A stretch of DNA of 64,000 nt from Metabacillus schmidteae (GCF_903166545.1 NZ_CAESCH010000001.1:624001-688000); one strand, 5' to 3'. Positions 1 to 14,511 are shown, counted from the stretch's first letter. A program made the numbers and translations. Notes: generated by a model from the sequence alone, not told the origin.

Positions 1-384
<384 letters not shown>

Positions 385-458
385 AAGCGTAAGCTTAGTG
401 AATTGAATTGTGATTCGTTATCTAGTTTTGAAGGAATATGCCTTCAAACTTTATATTA

Positions 459-574
<116 letters not shown>

Positions 575-589
575 AAGAAGAGGAAAAAA

Positions 590-617
590 GATCAGTAGAG
601 ATACTGGTCTTTTTTTG
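590..617 (+). terminator. rRNA operon terminator
   Basis: Stem GATCAGTA / TACTGGTC with a GAGA loop and a run of seven T. The same terminator follows every 5S and pseudo-5S copy in the window. Confidence 0.85.
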
Positions 618-818
618 TATGGATTTAAAAAGTAAAATAAACCGAAGGTTTAGTCTGTAAAGAGGTAGAGACAAAGTAACCTTACTAGCCTGAGGCTTGG
701 GAGAAGCAAGAAGATCAAGGAAGCGCCGAGAGAGAAGACCGGAATGTGCGCAGTTGGCACATGAGGATCTGAACGAACAAGCTGACGCGGAGATTCGCCG
801 CTTATCGCAAGCCGAAAT
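618..818 (+). repeat. Composite repeat unit 5' part: spacer plus structured segment
   Basis: Contains the segment beginning AAACCGAAGGTTTAGTCTG (about 639-717), recurring at 957-1026 and 12850-12920 and in diverged form at 1337-1410. Next comes a segment beginning GTGCGCAGTTGGCACATGAG (about 745-818) that replaces the 5' half of a 5S gene. Short inverted repeats are visible: AAACC/GGTTT, TGTGC/GCACA and GCGG/CCGC. I see no credible protein gene. Function unknown. Confidence 0.7.
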
Positions 819-893
<75 letters not shown>

Positions 894-908
894 AAGAAGA
901 GGAAAAAA

Positions 909-935
909 GATCAGTAGAGATACTGGTCTTTTTTT
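909..935 (+). terminator. Terminator of pseudo-5S unit A2
   Basis: Stem GATCAGTA-GAGA-TACTGGTC followed by a T run, as after the true 5S. Confidence 0.8.
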
Positions 936-1198
936 GTATGGATTTAAAAAGTAAAATAAACCGAAGGTTTAGTCTGTAAAGAGGTAGAGACAAAGTAAAC
1001 TTACTAGCCTGAGGCTTGGGAGAAGCATATTAAGGAACTTCTACTAAGAGCGCCACGTCCTGTGGCAACGTAGAAGTCAGCACTTCCTGTGCAAGTAAGG
1101 AAGTGCCGAGAGAGAAGACCGGAATGTGCGCAGTTGGCACATGAGGATCTGAACGAACAAGCTGACGCGGAGATTCGCCGCTTATCGTAAGCCGAAAT
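936..1198 (+). repeat. Composite repeat unit, long form with extra hairpins
   Basis: Repeats the AAACCGAAGGTTT segment, then adds about 60 bases absent from the first unit. These contain nested inverted repeats: ACTTCTAC...GTAGAAGT around GCCAC/GTGGC, then GCACTTCC...GGAAGTGC. The GTGCGCAGTTGGCAC...CGCTTATCG segment follows. An almost identical long form lies at 12850-13090. Confidence 0.7.
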
Positions 1199-1274
<76 letters not shown>

Positions 1275-1288
1275 AAGAAGAGGAAAAA

Positions 1289-1314
1289 GATCAGTAGAGA
1301 TACTGGTCTTTTTT
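1289..1314 (+). terminator. Terminator of pseudo-5S unit A3
   Basis: Same GATCAGTA/TACTGGTC hairpin with a T run. Confidence 0.8.
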
Positions 1315-1568
1315 GTTTTAATTAAATAGTTATAAAAAACCGAAGGTATGCTCGTAAAGAGGTAGACATAGAAACAGAATATATCTACTAGCCTGAAGTT
1401 TAGAGAGTTAATTAAAACTTGTTAGTGGTAACAGCGAACTTACCATATGGAAGAAAATACAAATTATTATTTTGTTAGAACAATGTTAAAATAAGTTAAT
1501 CAAAATAGGTAAAAATACCTATCTTCTGGGAGATGGGCATAATACCTTTACGAAAAGAGGGTAAGGTA
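1315..1568 (+). other. Intergenic region before the GGDEF/EAL gene
   Basis: The first 100 bases hold a diverged copy of the CCGAAGGT...CTACTAGCCTGA repeat segment. A small inverted repeat, AGGTAAAAATACCT, lies near 1506-1520. I looked for a c-di-GMP riboswitch and did not see one. Confidence 0.4.
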
Positions 1569-3859
1569 ATGAAGCTTAAGACGAAAAGTCTCTTAGTGGT
1601 TGGATTTGTAATGCTGCTATTTTTAGGGTTGCTATTGACTACGATTCGCCCAATTTTGTTAGAAGATGCAATTAAATTAGATAAAACTCACATTCAGCGA
1701 GAGCTAGATACGATAAATAACCAATTGGTATCCACCATGAGTATGATTAAAAGGACAAATTTAGACTGGTCTGTATGGGATGATACATATTGGTATATCA
1801 AAGGGAAATATCCAGATTTCCCGGAAGTTAATCTACAAAAAACTACTTTCGAAAATACAATGCTAAATTTTATGATTTATTTAGATGATAAAAATCAGGT
1901 AGTACATCAAGTTGGCTATAATTTTGAAAGTAAAGTATTTATTACCTTGGAAAAGGAATTTTATACAGAGTTCTTGCCAGTTGTTCAGTCAAGGGATAAT
2001 GAAAGAACACATTTAATAACTACAGATTATGGATTAACTATTTTGTCGTTTGAATCAGTATACTTGAGTAGTGGAGAAGGTAAACCTGCTGGAACTTTAA
2101 TTGTTGGGAGAACAATAGATGAGCAGCTTATAAAGGAGATGGGAAAAAAACTTAATCTTCAACTTGTTATGAAAAAAGTTAATAATCCGTTTTTGAAGAG
2201 AACAAAAGTTAAGGTATTAAATGAACAAAAAATAAAAGGATCACTATTCTTAAAAGATTATAATGAAAATAAAGTGTATGAAATAAGCTATGTGAGTAAC
2301 AGAGATTACTATATACAGAAAAAGTCTGGCGTTAATCAATTGTCAGTGTATATTTTTTTCACTAGTATTTCAACAATTCTATTGATTCTGTTTTTGTTGA
2401 ATCGTTTTATTGTTTCTCGTATCGGAAACTTATCCTTACAATTAAAGCATATTCAAGATAATAAAGAGATTAGATCAAGAATTAAAACGAGTAATGGACA
2501 TAAAGATGAGTTATTAGATCTAGAATATTCAATTAATTCAATGTTAGAATCCCTTGAGGAAAAACATAATGAAATCGTTAGCTTAGCTTATCATGATCCT
2601 CTTACTAAGTTACCAAATCGTTATTTTTTAAATGAAGAATTTGACAAGTTAATTGAAAAAAATCAACAGAATGTAGCTGTCTTGTTTTTGGATCTTGATG
2701 GTTTTAAGCGAGTTAATGACTCATTTGGCCATGAAATAGGGGATCTCTTACTTCTTAGTGTTACAAATAAAATCGCTCCACTAATTTCTAAAAGAAAAGG
2801 GATATTTTCGAGATTTGGAGGAGATGAATTTGTAATAGTTGTGAATTATAGTCAGATAGAAGATTTGAAGCTGTTAGTCCAAGATATTCTGACTGAGGCA
2901 GGGAAAGAAAGGCAATTAAGAACATATAAGACACTTGTAACTGCAAGTATAGGGGTTAGCATTTATGGACAGGATGGCAGTAGCCTTAATGAATTACTGC
3001 AGAAGGCTGATATCGCTATGTATGAAGCGAAACGAAAAGGCAAAAATCAATCATATTTTTATCAAGATTTAGCGTCCGTTAGTGGATATAAAAATATACT
3101 AGAATTAGAGAATGAATTAAAATTTGCTCTGAGTAAGAATCAGCTAGAAATACATTATCAACCGATCGTTTGTAGTGTTGACCATAGTATTGTTGGGGTG
3201 GAATCTTTGGTTCGTTGGAATCATCCATCAAAGGGAATGATTTCTCCAGCGCTTTTCATTCCTATAGCAGAAGAAAACGGACTTATGCCAGTGATTGGTG
3301 AATGGGTATTAGAAGAATCTATTAAGCAAATAAGTTCATTACACTGTAAAGGTTTTAAAAACATAGTACTATCAGTCAATGTATCAAAAACACAGATGAA
3401 GGATAATAGCTTTATTCATAAGTTAGATGAAATCTTAATCAAATATGATTACCCTCCTACAAAGCTACAAATTGAAATTACTGAAAGTGGTATTGATGCT
3501 TATTTAAATGAACTTCAAGAATTTTCGAATGAGCTAAAAAACGGGACATTATCATTGCCCTTGATGATTTTGGGGTGGGAACGTCCTCCCTTTTATTTAT
3601 TAAAGAGTTACCAATAGATGTAATAAAGATTGATCGAAACTTTATTAAAAATGTACCAAAGGATTCTTTTGATACTATTCTGTTATCCGGAATTTTTAAA
3701 GTGATATTAGATTTAAATATAGATGTTGTTGTAGAGGGGATTGAACAGGAAGAACAGGTAAATTATATAACTTCAGAATGTAGTCCCAGATTACAAGGTT
3801 ATTATTTTAGTCGTCCCTTACCAATCTCTATCCTTTTAGAAAGATACTTTAAACTATAA
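1569..3859 (+). pseudogene. CHASE4-GGDEF-EAL c-di-GMP signalling protein, frameshifted
   Basis: Membrane-anchored diguanylate cyclase/phosphodiesterase-type gene broken by one frameshift. The start at 1569 (MKLKTKSLL) has AGAGGG/AAGG upstream; an upstream in-frame ATG at 1533 is less likely. Order: N-terminal membrane segment, CHASE4-like extracellular domain (NLDWSVWDD), second membrane segment, HAMP-like linker, GGDEF domain with intact RFGGDEF, EAL domain. The inhibitory RxxD motif before GGDEF is absent (KRKG in its place), and the EAL motif reads ESL (VGVESLVRWNHP). Near 3535-3545, after ELKN, one base appears to be missing. The next frame resumes IIIALDDFGVGTSSL and runs to the stop at 3859. 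Restoring a base gives a continuous protein of about 763 residues. This could be a real pseudogene or a sequencing error in the A/G run. Confidence 0.85.
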
Positions 3860-3907
3860 CATAATGAATTCTTAAGATATGCTTCATTTTGGAACGGCAA
3901 CAAATAA

Positions 3908-3970
3908 CAGTACATGGTAGTTGAGGGGTTCCCCCTGTAGCGTTTGACACCCCATTTAAGAAGAGAAAAA
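3908..3970 (+). pseudogene. Degenerate 5S 3'-end remnant
   Basis: ATGGTAGTTGAGGGGTTCCCCCTGT resembles the 5S 3' domain (ATGGTAGTTGGGGGTTTCCCCCTGT) with several changes. It is followed by TTTAAGAAGAG and the rRNA-type terminator. It is a decayed pseudo-5S unit lying beyond the GGDEF/EAL gene. Confidence 0.7.
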
Positions 3971-3998
3971 ACCAGTAGAGATACTGGTCTTTTTTTTG
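3971..3998 (+). terminator. rRNA-type terminator after the GGDEF/EAL gene
   Basis: ACCAGTA-GAGA-TACTGGTC stem and a run of eight to nine T, a compensated version of the 5S terminator. It now sits where it could terminate the GGDEF/EAL transcript. Confidence 0.75.
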
Positions 3999-4032
3999 AT
4001 TACTATATTAAAAACGCTGAAGGCTGATTAAT

Positions 4033-4299
4033 TTAAGAAAGTATTTTGTTTTTTATAGAAATGTAATTAGTTGTGTATAAATTAAAGGATCTCTTTTTTG
4101 TCTTAATTACTACTCTATCAGTAGCCCCGTTTGGTGTGCCTGTTCTAATCGCGTTTCTTTCTTTTCCACCGTATGTATCATCAAGAGTTACTTCAAGGAC
4201 ATCAGAGCTTAGGATTTCAATTTTAGAAAACTACCATCTAATTATTACTTTATCGTCAATTATTTTACATTTATGGCAAACATAATATTCACAATCCAT
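4033..4299 (-). pseudogene. Small decayed gene with in-frame amber stop
   Basis: Read on the minus strand from ATG at 4299, the frame gives MDCEYYVCHKCKIIDDKVII, then RW, a TAG stop at codon 23, then FSKIEILSSDVLEVTLDD and on, without further stops, to TAA at 4033. Total is 88 codons including the internal stop. The composition looks like real protein (CxxC near the N-terminus, then acidic/aliphatic stretches and TYGGKERN, TGTPNGATDR). I do not recognise the family. No clear ribosome binding site precedes the ATG. A pseudogene is the simplest reading. Confidence 0.55.
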
Positions 4300-4535
4300 A
4301 GATTGGATTTATAAAGTAATACGTAATCAAATAAGGGAAAGTTTCATTACTCTAATAATCACCTCATATTAAGTTTTAAACTACTACCAAACCCTTAGAG
4401 AATTATTCCTGATTTAATGATCAGGTTGTGAATCCTGAATTTTATCCAGCAAAATTTTTTAGTATTTTTATCCTGATTTTGTAAATCTTAATAGTACTAT
4501 TAGATATCTGGTTACTATTTAAAGGTGTGGATGTT
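4300..4535 (+). other. AT-rich intergenic region
   Basis: About 235 bases of AT-rich sequence with no gene that I can support. It contains weak inverted repeats (CCTGATTTAATGATCAGG near 4408-4426). It presumably contains the promoter of the following cluster, but I cannot point to clear boxes. Confidence 0.4.
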
Positions 4536-6206
4536 GTGCGTGATATTGGAATGAATAAAGAAAAATTTCTAATCCTATTTGCCTTATTTATTATCTTTAT
4601 ATACCTATCTCCATTATTTCTTTTAGGTGAGAATGCCCATATTCGTGTTCATGACAATTTGGATTCAAATTTAGCTTGGTATAAGGTTTTAAGTGAAAGT
4701 GGACAATTATTAAGTTCAACTAATGATGTTGTTCCCCAAGTAATTAATGGACTCCCAAGAAATGCATATGGAACTGAATTCAGTTTGATTGTGTGGTTGT
4801 ATGAAGTATTTCCAACTATGATTGCATATGCACTGAGTCAAACAATTACCAGGGTATTTGCCTTTATCGGAATGTATTTACTCCTAAAGGATCACTTCTT
4901 AAAGAAAGAATATCATCTGATTTCTGTTGGGGTTGCATTAGCGTTTGCATTAACACCTTTCTGGCCTTCTGGAATGCTTAGTACGTTAGGAATGCCACTG
5001 GCTCTTTGGTCTTTTTTACATATTAGAAACGGAACTAGATCGTGGAAGCAATTTGTTGTATTAACGCTTCTACCTTTGTACTCAAGTATAGTTTTAGGCT
5101 TCTTCTTTTTTTTATTTGGTATGGGTGTTTTTTGGGTTATCGATTTTATTAGAGGAAAACGAAATTATTATTTTCTTCTTGCTCTTTGTTACATGACTGC
5201 ACTGTATTTAATTGTTGAGTATCGTTTAGTATACTCTTTCATATTTGATGATGAGCCAAATAGCAGGGATGAATATTTTCATGCGAGACTTTCTTTGTGG
5301 AGGGTTATTCGATTAACATTTAAAAATTTTGTTCTAGGCCACACACATGTGATGACAGTCCATGGGATTTTTGTGTTAGCCGTTACTATTATTTCTTTTG
5401 CTATCATAATTTCTAAAAAATTATGGAAGGAAGAAAAGATCTTTATATATTTCTTAATTCTAAATTTCTTGTTATCTGCATGGTATGCATTTTGGTTTTA
5501 CAAGGGCTGGTTACCATTAACAAAAAGATTCCATGTCATGGATACATTTAATTTTGCGAGATTTCATTTTTTAAGACCAATGGTTATATATGTTGGATTT
5601 GCTTTAGGACTTAAGATTATTTGGAATTACAGGAAAAGCTGGAGGTCATATGCGACATTCTTTATCATTGCGCAGATTATCTTACTTTTCTGTTTTAATG
5701 ATGAAATTATTTATCATAAAAAACCTTCAGTAAAAGAGTTTTATGCTGAAGAACTGTTTGAAGAGATTAAACATTATATCGGCTTGCCGCAAGAAGAATA
5801 CAGGGTAGTAAGTATTGGTATACATCCGGCAATTTCTCAATATAACGGTTTTTATACTCTTGATACGTATAATAATTTCTACCCTCTATCATATAAGTAC
5901 AAATTTAGGCCCATTATTGAAAAGGAGCTTGAGAAAAATAAAACCATTCGGACTTACTTTGATGAGTGGGGTGGCCGTTGTTATATATTCACAGATGAGC
6001 TTGGAAAGCATTATATGTTTAAAAAAAATTCAAAGAAAACATTAAAAAACCTTGAATTAAACACAGGAGCATTAAAAGAATTAGGTGGAGCTTATATATT
6101 TTCAGCTGTACCTATAGAGAACAGTGATATGAATCAATTGGAATTAGAAAGGACCTTTCAAACAAAGTCAGCTGCATGGAAAATTTACTTATATAAAGTC
6201 TTATAA
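4536..6206 (+). CDS. Multi-pass membrane protein, YkoS-like (DUF6044 type)
   Basis: About 556 residues with roughly ten hydrophobic segments, the first at residues 8-25 (FLILFALFIIFIYLSPLFLL), and a soluble C-terminal part of about 150 residues. The layout (loop with HDNLDSN after the first segment, many TM helices, soluble tail) resembles polytopic glycosyltransferase-like proteins such as B. subtilis YkoS. The next gene matches YkoT, supporting that pair. Start: GTG 4536 lies 8 bases after AAAGGTG. GTG 4527 is too close to it; ATG 4551 is an alternative. It is the first gene of a three-gene cluster. Likely role is surface polymer or lipid-linked sugar transfer in the membrane; substrate unknown. 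Confidence 0.7.
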   Translation: MRDIGMNKEKFLILFALFIIFIYLSPLFLLGENAHIRVHDNLDSNLAWYKVLSESGQLLSSTNDVVPQVINGLPRNAYGTEFSLIVWLYEVFPTMIAYALSQTITRVFAFIGMYLLLKDHFLKKEYHLISVGVALAFALTPFWPSGMLSTLGMPLALWSFLHIRNGTRSWKQFVVLTLLPLYSSIVLGFFFFLFGMGVFWVIDFIRGKRNYYFLLALCYMTALYLIVEYRLVYSFIFDDEPNSRDEYFHARLSLWRVIRLTFKNFVLGHTHVMTVHGIFVLAVTIISFAIIISKKLWKEEKIFIYFLILNFLLSAWYAFWFYKGWLPLTKRFHVMDTFNFARFHFLRPMVIYVGFALGLKIIWNYRKSWRSYATFFIIAQIILLFCFNDEIIYHKKPSVKEFYAEELFEEIKHYIGLPQEEYRVVSIGIHPAISQYNGFYTLDTYNNFYPLSYKYKFRPIIEKELEKNKTIRTYFDEWGGRCYIFTDELGKHYMFKKNSKKTLKNLELNTGALKELGGAYIFSAVPIENSDMNQLELERTFQTKSAAWKIYLYKVL

Positions 6207-6223
6207 AGGTGGAGGGTTATATC

Positions 6224-7237
6224 ATGAGTTATCCTATTTTAACAATTGTTGTACCATGCTATAACGAGGAGGAAGTGTTACCAGAGACAATAACGGTGTT
6301 AATTGAGGAATTAAATGAATTAATTGAGAAAACCGTTGTATCTGAAGATAGTAGAATCTTGTTTGTTGATGATGGAAGTAAAGATAGAACATGGTCGATT
6401 GTATATAAAAATAGTCTGGAAAATAGAAATGTACACGGATTAAAATTGGCGAGAAATGTAGGTCATCAAAATGCACTATTGGCTGGATTAATCACCGCTT
6501 GCAAAACATCAGATTGCGTTATTTCCATTGATGCAGATTTGCAGGATGATGTGTGTGTAATTAGGGATTTCGTGAAAAAGTTTAAGGAAGGATTTGATAT
6601 TGTCTATGGAGTAAGGAAAAAAAGGGATACTGATAAATTGTTTAAGAAAGCCACTGCAATAGGATTCTATAAAATCATGCAGAAGCTAGGGGTAAACCTT
6701 ATTTATAATCATGCAGATTTTCGGTTAATGAGCAAGAGGGCGATTCAAGAGTTAGAAAAGTTTGAGGAAGTAAATTTGTTTTTAAGGGGAATTGTTCCTT
6801 TAATAGGTTTTTCGTCAACATCTGTTCACTATGATCGTAAAGAAAGGTTTGCGGGCGATACAAAATATCCATTGAAAAAAATGCTATCATTTGCATTTGA
6901 AGGTATTACGTCATTTTCTATTACTCCTATAAGATTTGTTATGTTAGTAGGAATTCTATCTTTTATCACTAGCCTGTTATTTGGCACTTATTTTATTACA
7001 TTAAAATTTTTAGGAGAAACACAAACTGGCTGGACATCGCTTATTACGTCTATTTGGTTAATAGGAGGATTACAGCTAATTGCAATAGGATTGATTGGGG
7101 AATATATCGGCAAGGTCTATAAAGAATCTAAAAGGAGACCAAGATACAGTATTGATATTAATACACTTAATTTGACACAACAATTGATTGAAAGGAATTT
7201 AGAAACTAATGGTGGAGATCATAGAGAATTACTTTAA
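6224..7237 (+). CDS. Family 2 glycosyltransferase, YkoT/DPM1-like
   Basis: 337 residues. N-terminal GT-A domain opens ILTIVVPCYNEEEVLPETI and has the nucleotide-sugar motif SIDADLQDD near residue 105. Two C-terminal membrane segments follow (about 235-300). This is the architecture of polyprenyl-phosphate sugar synthases (GtrB/DPM1-like), which load a sugar onto undecaprenyl phosphate at the inner leaflet. Start at 6224 follows AAGGTGGAGG; in-frame codons upstream lack a binding site. The length equals that of B. subtilis YkoT (337). The gene starts 17 bases after the YkoS-like gene and overlaps the GtrA-like gene, so the three are probably one operon. Confidence 0.85.
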   Translation: MSYPILTIVVPCYNEEEVLPETITVLIEELNELIEKTVVSEDSRILFVDDGSKDRTWSIVYKNSLENRNVHGLKLARNVGHQNALLAGLITACKTSDCVISIDADLQDDVCVIRDFVKKFKEGFDIVYGVRKKRDTDKLFKKATAIGFYKIMQKLGVNLIYNHADFRLMSKRAIQELEKFEEVNLFLRGIVPLIGFSSTSVHYDRKERFAGDTKYPLKKMLSFAFEGITSFSITPIRFVMLVGILSFITSLLFGTYFITLKFLGETQTGWTSLITSIWLIGGLQLIAIGLIGEYIGKVYKESKRRPRYSIDINTLNLTQQLIERNLETNGGDHRELL

Positions 7238-7625
7238 TAAATCAAATACATTTATTAGGTATATTCTTGTAGGAGTATTTAATACTATTATTGGAATTTC
7301 GATCATGTTTCTGCTATTAGAATTGTTTCGATTTTCGTATGGTATTTCAACATTTATCGGAAATAGCATTGGGGCAACAGTGAGTTATTTTTTTAATCGT
7401 AACTTTACATTTAAAAGTAATGTAGAAAATAAAAAAGGAATAATACTCTTTATTTTTGTTATTTTGGGTAGCTATTTGATAGCTTACCCTATTGGTTATC
7501 ACCTGTTATTTGAGAGGTTATTTCAAACGAATGTATTCGGTAAAGAGTTATCAATATTACTTTCTGTATGCTTATATACAATAATAAATTATTTGGGGCA
7601 GAGGTATGTAACATTCCGTAGGTAG
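7209..7625 (+). CDS. GtrA family membrane protein
   Basis: 138 residues with four membrane helices. GtrA signatures are RYILVGVFNTIIG near the N-terminus and TVSYFFNRNFTFKS in the middle. GtrA-family proteins are thought to flip or help present undecaprenyl-linked sugars made by a GtrB-type glycosyltransferase, which is the gene just upstream. The first ATG lies inside the preceding gene (29-base overlap), suggesting translational coupling. I see no strong binding site. The sugar and acceptor cannot be told from sequence. Confidence 0.85.
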   Translation: MVEIIENYFNKSNTFIRYILVGVFNTIIGISIMFLLLELFRFSYGISTFIGNSIGATVSYFFNRNFTFKSNVENKKGIILFIFVILGSYLIAYPIGYHLLFERLFQTNVFGKELSILLSVCLYTIINYLGQRYVTFRR

Positions 7626-7724
7626 ATCCAAGAAATACCAGTTGAAAAACATTAAGTTGATTGATATTATATAATCTTAGTCACGAGAGATAAAGTTAAC
7701 TCCAAAAAAACTTTCATCATTTCG

Positions 7725-7753
7725 TTGACATTGGTTTAGATGAATGTTAAGAT
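7725..7753 (+). promoter_or_regulatory. rRNA operon promoter P1 (sigma-A)
   Basis: TTGACA at 7725-7730, a 17-base spacer, TAAGAT at 7748-7753. It lies about 145 bases upstream of the 16S start, matching the tandem P1/P2 arrangement of Bacillus rRNA operons. Confidence 0.8.
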
Positions 7754-7838
7754 GTAATTCCGGTCATAATTAAGTTGTATACCGGACAAGCTACAAATGA
7801 TCTTTGAAAACTAAACAAAACCAAGCGTGCCAACGTTA

Positions 7839-7867
7839 ATTTCGATTAACAAAAATCGTACTATAAT
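7839..7867 (+). promoter_or_regulatory. rRNA operon promoter P2 candidate
   Basis: Perfect TATAAT at 7862-7867, about 32 bases before the 16S. The -35 hexamer is weak (ATTTCG at 17-base spacing). TTGAAAACTAAACAAAAC at 7804-7821, between P1 and P2, matches the rRNA leader sequence common in Bacillus. Confidence 0.5.
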
Positions 7868-7898
7868 AGTACAAATTTATATGAGCTACATCAAACAC

Positions 7899-12596
<4,698 letters not shown>

Positions 12597-12670
12597 AAGC
12601 GTAAGCTTAGTGAATTGAATTGTGATTCGTTATCTAGTTTTGAAGGAATATGCCTTCAAACTTTATATTA

Positions 12671-12786
<116 letters not shown>

Positions 12787-12800
12787 AAGAAGAGGAAAAA

Positions 12801-12827
12801 GATCAGTAGAGATACTGGTCTTTTTTT
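12801..12827 (+). terminator. rRNA operon terminator
   Basis: GATCAGTA-GAGA-TACTGGTC stem followed by seven T. Confidence 0.85.
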
Positions 12828-12849
12828 ATATGAATTTAAAAAATAATAT

Positions 12850-13090
12850 AAACCGAAGGTTTAGTCTGTAAAGAGGTAGAGACAAAGTAAACTTACTAGC
12901 CTGAGGTTTGGGAGAAGCATATTAAGGAACTTCTACTAAGAGCGCCACGTCCTGTGGCAACGTAGAAGTCAGCACTTCCTGTGCAAGTAAGGAAGTGCCG
13001 AGAGAGAAGACCGGAATGTGCGCAGTTGGCACATGAGGATCTGAACGAACAAGCTGACGCGGAGATTCGCCGCTTATCGCAAGCCGAAAT
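12850..13090 (+). repeat. Composite repeat unit, long form
   Basis: Nearly identical to 957-1198: AAACCGAAGGTTT segment, the two hairpin-forming blocks (GCCAC/GTGGC and GCACTTCC/GGAAGTGC), then the GTGCGCAGTTGGCAC...CGCTTATCG segment joined to a pseudo-5S. Confidence 0.75.
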
Positions 13091-13166
<76 letters not shown>

Positions 13167-13180
13167 AAGAAGAGGGAAAA

Positions 13181-13207
13181 GATCAGTAGAGATACTGGTC
13201 TTTTTTT
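13181..13207 (+). terminator. Terminator of pseudo-5S unit B2
   Basis: GATCAGTA-GAGA-TACTGGTC plus T run. Confidence 0.8.
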
Positions 13208-13231
13208 GTTTGATATGGAGTTTACGTGTAT

Positions 13232-13349
13232 GTAGATTTTTGGTGAATTTTGTAGAATAGTAGATAAATTAAAATAATCGAAGATAAGTTGCTGAAAATC
13301 GAAGATAAAATGAAATAATCGTTGATAAATCTCCATAATCGAAGATAAA
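13232..13349 (+). repeat. Short interspersed AATCGAAGATAAA repeat cluster
   Basis: Four to five imperfect copies of AATCGAAGATAAA/GTAGATAAATT spaced about 20-25 bases apart, splitting the pseudo-5S chain. A related cluster lies at 41686-41789. Confidence 0.65.
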
Positions 13350-13442
13350 TTAACTTAACACCCTACTAATGTGCGCAGTTGGCACATGAGGATCTGACGA
13401 ACAAGCTGACGCGGAGATTCGCCGCTTATCGCCAGCCGAAAT

Positions 13443-13518
13443 CCGAACACGGAAGTTAAGTTCTTCAGCGGCGATGGTAGGTGGGGTTTCCCCCTGTGAG
13501 AGTAGGACGTTGCCAAGT
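13443..13518 (+). pseudogene. Pseudo-5S unit B3
   Basis: 5S 3' part from CCGAACACGG with point changes (TTCTTCAGCGGCG, GGTAGGTGGGG). It is preceded by the GTGCGCAGTTGGCAC segment (about 13371-13442) but lacks the AAACCGAAGGTTT block. A terminator follows at 13533-13559. Confidence 0.8.
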
Positions 13519-13532
13519 AAGAAGAGGAAAAA

Positions 13533-13559
13533 GATCAGTAGAAATACTGGTCTTTTTTT
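13533..13559 (+). terminator. Terminator of pseudo-5S unit B3
   Basis: GATCAGTA-GAAA-TACTGGTC plus T run; only the loop differs. Confidence 0.8.
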
Positions 13560-13662
13560 GTATATTAAAAAGTATTCTACTGTAAAAACTCAAGCCTCTA
13601 AAATAAAAATACCTATTTTTAACATATGATGTTATATTATATAAAAAATAGGTTGGTGCAAA

Positions 13663-14430
13663 ATGACGAGAAGAAATCAGTGGGACGCACATTTATATGA
13701 TCAGCATCATTCATTTGTTTCTGAGTATGGTCATGATCTAGTTAAGCTGTTGAATCCAACTTCTGGAGAGAGAATACTTGATGTTGGATGCGGTACAGGG
13801 GATTTAATGAATACACTTGTCGACTTTGGTGTTGATGGATTAGGTGTAGATCAATCAGAGACAATGGTAGTGAAGGCGAAAGAAAAGTATCCTGAATTGA
13901 GCTTTGAGGTTAAGGATGTTCTAGAGTTGGACTTCCAAGGAGAATTTGATGCTGTTTTTTCAAATGCTACCTTACATTGGGTTAAAGAACCAAAATTAGC
14001 ATTAGAAAAAATGTATGAAAGTTTAAAGGTGGGAGGACGTTTTGTTGCGGAGTTTGGGGGAGCTGGTAATGTTGAGCTAATCTTAAATGAGTTTAGAAAG
14101 CAGTGTCAACAAGAAGGTTATTCTGTGACAAATGAATCTCTTCCCTGGTATTTTCCTACGATTGGTCAATATACCTCTTTAATGGAGGCTGTCGGTTTTC
14201 AGGTGACGTGTGCTGTGCATTTTAATCGACCTACAGTACTTGATGGAGAAGATGGGCTTAGAAATTGGCTACACATGTTTATGCCGAATTTCCTTCACTC
14301 ACTGCCCGATGATGTGGAGATGAGGGTGCTAACCAATGTAGAAAATAACTTACGTCAGATTCTATATAAGGATAAGCAGTGGGAGGCAGATTACAAGCGT
14401 ATTAGAGTAATGGCTATTAAGCATGAGTGA
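13663..14430 (+). CDS. SAM-dependent class I methyltransferase
   Basis: 255 residues. The SAM-binding motif I is ILDVGCGTGDLMNTL near residues 39-53, followed by VDGLGVDQSETMV (motif II acidic residue) and FDAVFSNATLHWVKEP (motif IV/post-I region). The layout resembles trans-aconitate methyltransferase/UbiE-like enzymes; the substrate cannot be assigned. It is a single gene between the rRNA operon and the purine region, with its own terminator at 14481-14511. The binding site is weak (AGGTTGGTG, about 6 bases before ATG). Confidence 0.85.
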   Translation: MTRRNQWDAHLYDQHHSFVSEYGHDLVKLLNPTSGERILDVGCGTGDLMNTLVDFGVDGLGVDQSETMVVKAKEKYPELSFEVKDVLELDFQGEFDAVFSNATLHWVKEPKLALEKMYESLKVGGRFVAEFGGAGNVELILNEFRKQCQQEGYSVTNESLPWYFPTIGQYTSLMEAVGFQVTCAVHFNRPTVLDGEDGLRNWLHMFMPNFLHSLPDDVEMRVLTNVENNLRQILYKDKQWEADYKRIRVMAIKHE

Positions 14431-14480
14431 AAAAGAGTGACTTCTATGATACATAATTAAACTTCATTTAAAACTTTTTG

Positions 14481-14511
14481 AGGAATGATCATTTTAGTCA
14501 TTCCTTTTTTT
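14481..14511 (+). terminator. Rho-independent terminator after the methyltransferase
   Basis: Stem AGGAATGA / TCATTCCT followed by a run of T. Confidence 0.8.

Noticed and set aside
1315..1568. c-di-GMP riboswitch before the GGDEF/EAL gene
   Set aside because: The conserved core of neither c-di-GMP class is present; only a small hairpin is seen.
4073..4285. Plus-strand 70-codon frame
   Set aside because: The opposite strand reads as a more protein-like sequence with one stop, and this frame has no good binding site.
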